Shown here: positions 33,608 to 43,501 of the stretch, piece by piece
Layout of the letters: every line of letters begins with the position of its first letter
Position numbering within the stretch: position 1 is the first letter of the stretch
Notes under the pieces: model-generated
What the model saw: the letters and a program-made list of their open reading frames with translations, nothing else
What the model was told of the DNA's origin: nothing
The model's database searches: none
Program-made: the position numbers and the translations under genes
DNA from: Clitopilus passeckerianus
Lineage: Eukaryota; Basidiomycota; Agaricomycetes; Agaricales; Entolomataceae
DNA length: 64,000 nucleotides
Assembly (NCBI GenBank): GCA_944990035.1
Contig: CALYLX010000156.1
Span: 496,001 to 560,000 of the forward strand
Reading direction: 5' to 3'

Positions 33608-34254
33608 ACCGACCTCTTCTTCGCTGCCGGAGGTACAGCCTTCCTTGATTAGCACTATCCTGAACGACGAAGTTGGTTCCCCAACCCGAAAGAGACAGAT
33701 TTCGAAACCCTTGCCGCCAATCCCTGGGGGCCTGAGGAAGATCAAACCACCGAAGAACCGATGATTCTCACGGCACGTCAGGTTCGAGGAACCCTCCGAG
33801 AATTCCCCCCGTCACCAACCTTGCTACCGCTGCCAAGATAAAGCACAATCCCTTCATTCAAACTATACCCGAGGATCAAGATAGTGACAAGGAAAACGTC
33901 AACCCAAATGTCAAACCCACCGACACCTTACCTCTCCGCATTCGAAAGCCCACCAGAGTCAGATTCGCCAACTCTGGTGAACCCTCTTCCTCAACGATCT
34001 CGTCACAGAAGGCGCCGCGTACCGGATACCTCGCCAACCAGCCACCACCGCCCAGACACTTCCGATGCTATGTTTGCGGAGGCAGACATCGACAATACCA
34101 TTGCTTTCGTTTTGTTTGTCGTCTGTGTCATCATCGCGGCCCAGGCCATTACCCGGTTAACTGTCCACAACGCTATTGGAAGAACATAGACCGCTATTTC
34201 TGGGGCAAGAAGAAGAATTGAAGCCAGGTGACTTTAATGCTAGTGAGAGGGTAA
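33608..34254 (+). pseudogene. Gag-like fragment of an LTR retrotransposon
   Basis: One frame reads LFFAAGGTAFLD, NPWGPEEDQTTEEPMILTAR, LREFPPSP. The next frame reads SDKENVNPNVKPTD and PRHFRCYVCGGRHRQYHCFR, then CRLCHHRGPGHYPVNCP, and ends RYFWGKKKN before a stop at about 34219-34221. The Cys/His cluster looks like a zinc-binding tail of a Gag protein. A stop and a frameshift show decay. A purine run (about 34244-34251) stands just before the LTR at 34255, as a polypurine tract would. Pol is absent. Confidence 0.55.
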
Positions 34255-34717
34255 TGTTACAGTTACCTTGGATACGCACCCGGACTCTTTTTCCTTTTAC
34301 TCATCTACCATTACTATCCCCTGCCCCGCTTACGTTTATACGATTACTCAGTACTGCTGCGCATTACTCATCCCTTTAGCTACGATTACTCAGTATTCTC
34401 AGGATCGTGGGATACTTGTACTATATTTACTTACCATGACTCGTCGTGACTCTTACTCTGACTCATTCCGAGTCATACTTACTTTTGCTTACTTAGCATT
34501 GCTGCGCAATGCCCAACCCTTAGCCCTACTCTTCATGTATAAATACTTTCACGCTTTCGGTCTTGCTTCCCCAGCTTGACCTAAAAGCCTATACATCGCT
34601 ATTTGCTTTAACTTCGACTCGCTCGATTACTCTCGCTCGTCTCTACAAAGGCTGGTAGAGGACTAAGCAGCTGAACCCTTGATACTTAGTTAAGCGCGTA
34701 GCGATACTAGCTTAACA
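34255..34717 (+). repeat. LTR (463 bp)
   Basis: Begins TGTTACAG and ends GCTTAACA, TG...CA ends, right after the purine run that follows the Gag-like frame; read as the 3' LTR of a deleted element. It has a TATA-like GTATAAATAC near 34538 and many short TTACT/GACTC repeats. LINE sequence resumes at 34718. Confidence 0.65.
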
Positions 34718-36011
34718 AAGACTCTCTTGGTGCGATTGAAGCGTGGCTGGACTGTGTTCCAGACACAGCAGTTGGTGAGCTTGAAGCTCACCGTGTTTCT
34801 GACACTCACATTAGTGTCACTGCGCATGCCGCCAAGCTGCATCTCCTTGGATATCTTAGTGTGGGGAGAACGACATCCCCATGCTGTGCCAGGTCAGAGA
34901 CGCACTCAACAGTGTTGTTCCTGTCCCTCCTCCCCAGCAGTGCTTCCAGAGCGTTGCTGCACCTGCTACTGCTGCTCCTGCAGCAGCTGCACTCTCTCCT
35001 CCTGCAACAGGTGAGCATGGTGTAGCACCGCATCAGCAAAATCTCACTGGACTTGCAGAAGGCTGTCTTGCAGCTGCCTTGTAACTTACTTGCAGATTTT
35101 TGTAAAACTTTTTAGTGTTTAAAAATAACTTTTAGCACAAAATAAAGCACAAAAACTTTAAGTACGTTGACTGCAAGCCACACTATAAGACACCAACCTA
35201 GCTTATAGGGCTTACATACCTTGAGTGGCTTGCAGAGTGCTGCAAGACAACTGTAAGTTTTGGTAAGCCAAGGCACGGCAGCTGTAAGCTAGGTATTTTT
35301 TTGCTGATGCGGCCTCTCCTGCTGCAGGCAGCTCCCCCTCCTTGTCCAATCCCTCCCAGAGCGCAGGGACCGGAGTTACTCCAGTCCGTTCCACGGAACG
35401 AACTGCCACACATCACAATCTCCGGAGCCATGGTAGGTTAGGAGTCCACGTCCCAACCTGCACAGAAACCTCAGACTTCAGTCCCTGAACCTGCCCCAGG
35501 TTTGACACCTGCCCCAGTAGAGCAAATACACTCCAGAAACCGGATGCAGTACCAGCGCCGCTTTGCCCGGCCCCCTATGCAAGCACCTGCTGTGCGCAAA
35601 ATGCCTAATCTGCATGCTGTGCATGGGCCAAACCCTGCCCTGGCTAGACAGCAGTAGCAGCCACCTTCCACACCGCGTCAGCGCGCCCCACAGGCGTCCT
35701 ACGCTGCTGTCGCATTGCAGGCCTCTAAGAAGGCTGCAAACACCACCTCTCGCTCTTTTACAGAGGTATCAGCTGGCATGAGTGCTGCGCAGTGTGCAGA
35801 ACTTGCAGAACTTGCGTGTCACCTCCCTGGGCTTTCCTGGAATGAGGTAGCACGCCTCAAGGACAACTCCAACGCTAATAAGCGTAAGGTGGTGTCCTCT
35901 CCCCCTCCTTCTACTGCTTCTCTATCAAAGAAGAAGCAGAAGCTCAAATCTACTATGCGCGGTCCCTCGCGCAAGCAGTGCTTTGTATTTGCCACCAGAG
36001 GTGAGGGGAAC
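34718..36011 (+). pseudogene. LINE copy A': ORF1 fragment
   Basis: Plus-strand ORF1 from the region before the Ser/Pro-rich linker to FVFATRG, just before the domain preceding the zinc knuckles. It resembles the divergent ORF1 at 63140-63735 more than the main type (for example IEAWLDCVP versus LVTMQGWMDHCP). TAG codons at about 35441 and 35657 and several indels kill it. A 279-bp inverted-repeat insertion lies inside. It ends where the poly(T) of copy B begins. Confidence 0.75.
35031..35309. mobile_element. 279-bp MITE-like insertion in ORF1 of copy A'
   Basis: Ends CATCAGCAAAA and its inverse TTTTTTTGCTGATG. Other LINE copies lack this block at the same ORF1 point (GTGTAGCACCGG...). The flanks are compatible with a CG dinucleotide duplicated on both sides. 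The interior has repeated GCTTGCAG/CTGTAAG and CTTATAG-type subterminal motifs. Superfamily uncertain. Confidence 0.55.
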
Positions 36012-37165
36012 TTTTTTTATTTTATTTTTTATATCAATGCCCTACCCCCCCAGAGGGGGCGTCTGACAATTTATATTCCGGTGCTTGTACACAGCCCGAT
36101 GGAGCACTGAGGTCTATGCATGGAAGGCCATGCCAGACACTCTGGCTTGTCCCCTATGAACAAATTGGTGTGCACTTGGCACCCAGACAAGATCGTCTGG
36201 GCGCGGTGGTGCGGAGGAGCCTGTTACAGGTGGTGGCCTCCAACAGCGGGAGGCCGTTGTGATGGAAACGCAAAACTGGCAGGATTGTTCTCAAGGAAGA
36301 ACAAGAAGGACAACAGCTCCTAGTGCAAGCGCTGCCTGGGTTGCCGTTTGAAGTGCGCGCACTGGTGGAGGAGATGCTCCCTCATTGCCAGTACGCACTA
36401 ATCACATGCACATGCTGTCTCCCCATCCAAGTTGAAGCGTGCACGGAATTCACCGATGGGTGCATGACCCGAGACTGCACGTGTAAGGCGCGCAGTGTGT
36501 GCATTGGAAGAACCAACACGACGTAGCCAAGCCCCACCTTTGAGGTGTGTGGGCCTTAGGGAGGCACCTTTGTGTGTAAGACGCAAGAAGTTGTTGCCAG
36601 AGTAGGAAGGCTGCTGCAGCAGACAGGTCCACTCATGCAGCATTCTATCAATGGCACGTTTCCGGGCATACCCAAGGGATATCCGGGGTTGGTTGCCAGC
36701 ACCCACTCGCAGGCCAGTGGCCGCCAAGTGAGCACGGTGGTGAATGTCCCAGTTGAGTCTTGAAGGGACATACATAAACAAAGTGGAAGCGCCTGACAGC
36801 GTCGCCCGAGAACCAAGCACGTAGTTTAGAGCAAATGGACAGTGAGTGTCCTTGCCCAGAGTGGAGAGACGAGTCCAAAGCGAAGCATATGGCTTGAGTC
36901 GAGTCTGAGAGCACAACTATTTTGTCACAGTTGTTGCGCAAAACAGCCTTGCTTATAGACAAGTCAATGGCTGCGAGTTCCGCATTGTCAGAGAGAGCCC
37001 TGCCCGACGCCATCATGTATTCTTCAGGCCCAAAGGCGCCATGAAGGAGGAACCGCTTGGTGCTTCCTGCTTTTGGGAACAGACGCATCAGCTGCCACCA
37101 ACACTGTAGTGTCAGACAGATCTGCGTCAGCGCGAATGACATCCAAGTGGATGCGACGAGAATCA
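36012..37165 (-). pseudogene. LINE copy B: 3' end of ORF2 with remnant tail
   Basis: On the minus strand this covers the RNase H domain (LSDSTQAICFAL, SSLHSGQGHSLSICSKLRAW) to the C-terminus. Most of the 3' UTR is then deleted, leaving the hairpin and an interrupted poly(A) seen as T-rich 36012-36031. Stops and frameshifts are present and the sequence is clearly diverged. Its right edge breaks inside ORF2 at about residue 985, where copy C starts. Confidence 0.8.
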
Positions 37166-37411
37166 TCGCCGCTATGCCTCCAACCCCCAATCTGGACCGA
37201 TCGTGTCGGATCCCACTCGGGACGTTGAGATGGCCTCTGAGGAGGATGAACTCAATCTCTCTGAAGGAACACCCTGGCAACAGGTCCCTGCTTGTCTTAC
37301 TACTGCCCCTCTGCGCGTTACTACCACCATCACAGCCACAACAGCGACGCAAATTCGCCCTCAAGCACTTGCACACCGCTCAACCCTCTAGTTTTTGCGC
37401 CTGTCTGCACT

Positions 37412-38915
37412 ATGAGTAGTGCAGGAGGCACCAAGAAGAATACCCAGCCGCCGGACCCACCTCCGACGCCCTCCACGCCTCAGAAAGGCCATGGCAGCAG
37501 CTATGGCGCGTTTGATGGCGAAGAAACTCCCCAAGGCCCCTCTGGCGCTCGAAACAAGCGTCCTACTCCAGCAATGGATGAGGACGATGGTTTTGAAGCA
37601 GACGAGAGCCCTGCTCCTTCCGCACCTTCCTCCCCTGAACACAAGCGCAGGAAGGACGCCTCTGGTGCTGCTGTTGCGCAGCCCAAGTCCAGAACCGCCT
37701 CCAGGGCGACTTCACCAACGCAAGGGTTCTCTCCTGCGTTCCTAGGACATTCAGAGTATGATTCCGTGGGTTTGCAGGTGCAGGCCACGGATGACGCGGT
37801 CGAGGAAGACATAGACGCGATCACTGACTCTCTTGTCACCTTCAAGGAGTGGCTCAACCGTGCCCCTTCTGCTGCCAGCGACGAGGAGCACTCTCGCACT
37901 CTTGCAGACATGCAAAAGCATGTCTGCTCTCAAGCGGCCTCCCTAGGCCTCCTCAAGTATCTCACCTCAAATGAGAACTTCCTTCCCCAAATCCGACGCG
38001 TTAGGGACGCCTTGGACGCCTATATTCCCTCTCCCACTCCCCAGCAGCGCCCTGTGCGCACTGCTGCTCCCAAAGGTGCTGCAAGCGCAACATCTGCTTC
38101 CTCTACTGCTGCTGCAAGTGGGCATGGTGTAGCACCGGCCTCCTCTGCTCCAGCAGTTCCCCCCACCTCCTCCAGCGTCTCACAAGGCGCCAGGACCCAG
38201 GTTACCCCTCCCCGACCCGCGGAACACACTGCCACTGGTCACAAATCTCCGGTTCCCATGGAGGGACAGGAGTCCACTGCAACATCTCAGCAACCTGACA
38301 ACCCGGTCCCTGGACCAGACTCAGGTCCTACACCTTCCACATCGCAACCAGGGCGGGTAAACCCCGGAAACTGAATGCAATGGCAGCGCCAGTTCGCTAG
38401 GCCTGCTCCACAAGCCCCTGCAACGCGCAGGGCACCCAATCCGCATGCTGTGCGTGCGCCCAACCCTGCTAATGCGTCTCAGCAGCAGCAGCAGCAGCAA
38501 CCACAACAGCGTCAGCGCGCTCCCAAGGCGTCCTACGCTTCTGTCGCATCGCAGCCGCCTAGGAGGCCTGCAAACGCCGCCCCTCGCTCTTTTGCAGAGG
38601 TAACTGCTGGCATGTCTGCGCGGCAATGTGCAGAACTTGCTGAACTCGCGCGTCATCTCCCTGGACTGTCCTGGGATGAAGTAGCGCAACTCAAGGACAA
38701 CTCCAATGCCAATAAGCGCAAGGCAGCGTCCTCCCCACCTCCTACTGCTCCCTCCCCTTTGAAGAAGAAGCAGAAGCTCAAATCCACGACGCGCGGCCCC
38801 TCACGCAAGCAGTGCTTCGTCTATGCCACCAGAGGCAATGGAGACAATGCTGTCTCTGTTCCTCTTCCCATCTCGCCTGAACAGGCTGTTTCCACCCTCA
38901 ACCTTCGCTTTGGTG
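37412..38915 (+). pseudogene. ORF1 of LINE copy C, stopped and 3'-deleted
   Basis: Starts MSSAGGTKKN like the intact ORF1 of copy D. After 320 codons a TGA (38372-38374) replaces the Trp codon of NPGNWMQW; the frame then goes on to LNLRFGG. At about 38915 it is fused to ORF2 inside the endonuclease (GDFN), so the knuckle domain is lost. The deletion joint lies in a short shared TGGCAGG-like sequence. Confidence 0.85.
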
Positions 38916-41900
38916 GCAGGGGACTTCAATTGCAAGTCATCAGTCTGGGATCCGGACTGTGACTCTACAAACCATGTTGCAACTGAGCTATGTGATGTTG
39001 CGCTCGACCTGGGTTTGGAGGTTAGTGTTCTACCAGAACGCACTCCTACTCACTTCCCACATGCTGGCAGCCTTAGGCCGTCGGTCATTGATCTATTCTT
39101 CCTCCCTGTGGGTCGCAGTGCAGGGACTTCACACAGCGTGGTCACAGAGTGGAAAGGACCCTCTGACCACGCTCCCTTGACTGTCACGCTCCGTATCCAG
39201 CCTGTGCAGCTGGCTGCTGAGCGCATCACTCTGCCCAAGGGCAGTGAGCAAGAGGAAGAGTTCCTGAAGGAACTGTCCTCTTCCTTGCGAGCATTGGACA
39301 CAACCACTCTCACAACAGCAGAAGCAATTGAACGCTGCACTGGCGCCGTTGCAACTGCTATTAAGCAGTCTTGGGATAACAACTCAAAGACTGCTCGCAT
39401 CTCCACCAAGTCAAAGTCCTGGTGGAATCCTGAGTGCTCTGAGGCTGTCAGAGTGTATCGCGCTTCCAGGGCGGTCGCTGATTACAAGGTGTTCCACAGA
39501 ACCACTAAGGTGGCCAAGCGCAAGTTCTTTGATAGTAGGATCCAGACAATTGCTACTACCAACAAGCGTCCATGGGATCTTATGCGCTGGGCCAAACAGC
39601 GCGAGCTCCCTACACATGAGGCAATTCGCCACAATGGTGAACCTTGCAATTCTCTTGAGTCGCTCTGGGGTGCTCTTGACTCGACATACAACTCGAGGAT
39701 GCGGGTGTTTATCTCACTCACATCGTCAAAGCTGGTTGGGCTAGAGGGTTGAAGACAAGTGTGGTCGCATTTGACCTTGCTCAGTTCTTCCCCTCTCTTA
39801 ACCATGACATGCTGTTACGCATACTGCGCAGACCAGGCTTCGCGCCGGAGGTCTGCAATTTCTTTGCTTCCTACCTTGTTGGGAGGCATACTTCCTACAG
39901 CTGGAACGGCGAGGAGTCCAGCAAGTACTCTGCGGATGTCGGCGTTGGCCAAGGATCTGCTTTATCCCCTCTTCTCTCTGCGCTCTATTTGGTGCCGGGG
40001 TTGAGGCTGTTTGAGCGCAGGATTGCTCCTGGCGTTACAACACTCATGTTGTATGTGGATGATGGTTCGCTCATCGTTCAGTCGCCATCCTTTGGGGAGA
40101 ACATCACCCTACTCTAACAAGCATATGCTGTCATCACAGAGCTTGTTACTGCACTCGGCCTTGTCTTGGAACATGATAAGACAGAGGTCTTCCACTTCTC
40201 TCGCAAGCACAACGATGTCAATCCTGCCATCGACTTGGGCTTTGCTCCACACACTGGCAACTCGCCACTTCAACCCAAGAGTGTTTGGCGCTACTTGGGC
40301 TTCTACTTTCACCGGTCGCTATCCTTTGGCCACCGTGTCAAGTATTACTCTACCAAGGCTCTGACCACTGTCAAGGCAATGATCATGCTTGGTGACTCGT
40401 CAAGGGGCATCACCCCTATGCAGAAGCGGCTGCTCTACCGTGCGTGCGTCCTTCCGGTCGCTACGTATGGTGTGGGCCTCTGGTTCTACAAAGGTGCAAG
40501 GTGTAAGACTGCTATGTCGCACTTGCGCACTATGCAACACAAGGCTGCTAGGTGGATAACCGGCGCCTTTCGCACATCGCCGGGAGGGGGGACCGAGTCT
40601 ATTGCTGGTCTCCCTCCCATTCATCTGCACATCAGGAAACTGGTCGAACGCGGCCAGGCGCGTATTGGTACCCTGATTGGCAACCACCCTACGCTGTCGC
40701 TCATTAGTGACAAGCACCAGCTGTACAAAGGAACAATGCGTCTTTCTTCGTCTCTCTCCAACTTGTCGCGACGCGTGCGCGGCAACTTGCTCTCTACGGT
40801 CGTGGATTCTGACGCACATGCTGTGCGCGTCTCTGAGCCTCTCAACCCTGTCCATGGTGAGGCGGTCCCAGGCCTTCGCCTGTTGGATACCCACTCTGGT
40901 AGGGTCACACTTGACACCGTCATTGCAGCATCCAAGGATGCCCTTGATTCTCGTCGCATCCACTTGGATGTGATTCGCGCTGATGCAGATCTGTCTGACA
41001 CTACAGTGTTGGTGGCAGCTGACGCGTCTGTTCCCAAAAGCAGGAAGCACCAAGCGGTTGCTGCTTGCTCCCTCCTTCATGGCGCCTTTGGCCCGGAAGA
41101 ATACACTATGGCATCAGGCAGAGTCCTTTCTGATGATGCCGAACTCGCAGCCATTGACTTGTCTATAAGCAAGGCTGTTCTGCGCAACAACTGTGTCAAA
41201 ATAGTTGTGCTCTCAGACTCGACCAAGGCCATCCGATTGGCTTTGGACCCGTCTCTCCATTCTGGGCAAGGACACTCGCTGTCCATTTGCTCCAAACTAC
41301 GTGCTTGGTTCTCGGGCGACGCCGACAGGCGCGTCCACTTTGTTCATGTCCCTTCAAAACTCAACTGGGACATCCACCACCGTGCTCACTTGGCGGCCAC
41401 TGGCTTGCGGGTGGGTGCTGGCAACCAACCCCGGACATCCCTTGGGTATGCCCGGAAACGCGCTGTAGATAGAATGTTGCATGAGTGGACTTGTCTACTG
41501 CAGCAGCCTTCTTACTCTGGCAACAACTTCTTGCGCCTTACACACAAAGGTGGCTCCCTGAGGCCCACACACATTAAAGGTGGACCTTGGCTACGTCGCG
41601 TTGGTTCTTCCAATGCGCATACCGCGCGCCTTACACGCGCAGTTCTGGGTCATGCACCCATTGGCGAATTCCGCGCACGCTTCAACCTGGGTGGGGAGAC
41701 AGCGTGTGCATGCGACTGGCGCATTCTGGAAACGAGGGGTCACATCCTTCACCAGTGCGCGCACTTCCAACGACGGCCCAACCAGCGCTTGCGCCGGGAG
41801 CTGTCGTCTTTCTTGTTCTTCCTTGAGAACAACCCTGCCACTTTTGCGTTTCCTTCGCAACAGCCTCCACCGCCGTTTCCCAAAGCCAGGAAGACACGGC

Positions 41901-42020
41901 GACGTGGGCCACCTGACAAGGCCCCCACACGCCGCCGTGATGCCCTCCCCGCTGCGGGGGGCCATCGCTGACGAATGCCTGTAACAGGCTCCACTGCACC
42001 GCCGCGCCCAGACGATCTTG
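38916..42020 (+). pseudogene. ORF2 of LINE copy C, deleted in EN and RT
   Basis: Begins at the endonuclease GDFN motif, keeps SDH, then jumps at about 39694 from DSTYNS to GVYLTHIVKAG, losing about 150 residues of linker and RT. A CAA-to-TAA stop lies at 40115-40117 in ITLLQQAY, and a CGA-to-TGA stop at 41969-41971 in GGHRRR. Between these stops 601 codons are open, including the whole RNase H domain (AADASVPKS, AELAAID, LSDSTKA, WDIHHRAH). Confidence 0.88.
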
Positions 42021-42402
42021 TCTGGGTACCGGGTGCACACCAATTTGTTCGCAGAGAACAGGCCGAAGCGTCTGGCATGGTTTTCCGTGCATAGGCGTCA
42101 GTGCTCCATCCTTCATATAGCGGCGAGCCTGGCCTCCAGGGTTCTTGCTGCTTCTGCGGGGTGTTGCGCGCTACCATACTCGTTGAGAGATTTATCCTCG
42201 GGGGCCACCCTAGCTTGCTCTTTGGTGCACCTCGTATTCAGTGTAGTTCACTCGACGAACACGGTTCTTTACTTACGTTAGTATACAATGCATGTATTTA
42301 GGTACTTGCGACCGGACTGCGATCGGGCGCCGGAATATAAATTGTCAGACGCCCCCTCTGGGGGCGTAGGGCTTTGACACAAAAAAAAAAAAAAAAAATG
42401 AA

Positions 42403-43492
42403 TCCTACTATCAAAGAACTTGCGCTTGGCCACCTTGGTGGTCCTGCGGAACGCCTTGTAATCAGCGACCGCCCTGGAAGCGCGATACACTCTGACAGCT
42501 TCAGAGCACTCAGGATTCCACCAGGACTTTGACTTGGTGGAGATGCGAGCAGTCTTTGAGTTGTTACCCCAGGACTGCTTAATAGCAGTTGCAATGGCGC
42601 CAGTGCAGCGTTCGATTGCTTCTGCTGTTGTGAGAGTGGTTGTGTCCAATGCTCGCAAAGAAGAGGACAGTTCCTCCAGGAACTCTTCCTCTTGCTCACT
42701 GCCCTTTGGCAGAGTGATGCGCTCAGCAGCCAGCTGCACAGGCTGGATGCGGAGCGTGACGGTCAAGGGAGCGTGGTCAGAGGGTCCTTTCCACTCTGTG
42801 ACCACGCTGTGTGAAGTCCCTGCAGTGCGACCCACAGGGAGGAAGAATAGATCAATGACTGACGGCCTAAGGCTGCCAGCATGCGGGAAGTGAGTAGGAG
42901 TGCGTTCCGGTAGAACGCTGACTTCCAAACCCAGGTCAAGTGCAACATCACATAGTTCAGTCGCAACATGATTTGTAGAGTCATAGTCCGGATCCCAGAC
43001 TGACGACTTGCAGTTGAAGTCCCCTGCCATGCAGAGCATGCTTGGGAGACGTGGAGCATTGTCACACAACCAGCGAATGGCAGTACCATCCCCTGGGCTA
43101 GAGTAGACATTGGCAAAGTGTATTTGAGCACCTGCGCTCCCATACAATGTTGTGACCAACACATCATTGTGGTTGGCGAGGTCAGTGCGAAATGCAGGCC
43201 GCATGCCTGCTAGACGCCTATGCACAAATGTCATAGCACGTGGGCGATCAGTATCCGATGCTGGACATCTGAACATGACTAGCCAGTCTGGATGGGTGGG
43301 TGCACCAATCACTGCCTCACCCTCAGGATTGGTAGTGGATACAGTGCGTCGAATGAACCGCCATGGGGGCTCTTGAAGCAGAATCACATCAAAGTCATTC
43401 TTACGTTCCTCTAGTAGCGCAGCAACCAGATCATAATTTCTATTCACGTTCTGTGAAAAGAAGCGGAGAGTATTTACATGATTGTATCGCAT
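42403..43492 (-). pseudogene. ORF2 N-terminal part of LINE copy D (endonuclease domain)
   Basis: Codons 1-363, from MRYNHVNTLRFFSQNVNRN to KVAKRKFFDSRI. The AP-endonuclease motifs are intact: SQN near residue 14, LLQEPPW near 40, GDFN near 158, SDHAPL near 238. The endonuclease would nick target DNA for target-primed reverse transcription, but RT and RNase H are cut off. Confidence 0.88.
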
Positions 43493-43501
43493 AAAGTAAA
43501 G

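Larger units (their letters stand above)
37166..42398 (+). mobile_element. LINE copy C, internally deleted, with poly(A) tail
   Basis: Runs from a 5' region through ORF1 and ORF2 to the 3' UTR and an 18-base poly(A) (42381-42398). About 150 bp at its 5' end (37166-37320) is not found in copies D and J, so it may be extra upstream sequence or part of another element. Two large internal deletions remove the ORF1-ORF2 junction and the N-terminal part of RT. The tail is followed directly by copy D in opposite orientation. Confidence 0.85.

Noticed and set aside
36012..42399. Copy B as the missing ORF2 remainder of copy D, separated by copy C
   Set aside because: B starts about 600 codons further into ORF2 than D ends and is much more diverged, and no matching target duplication flanks copy C.
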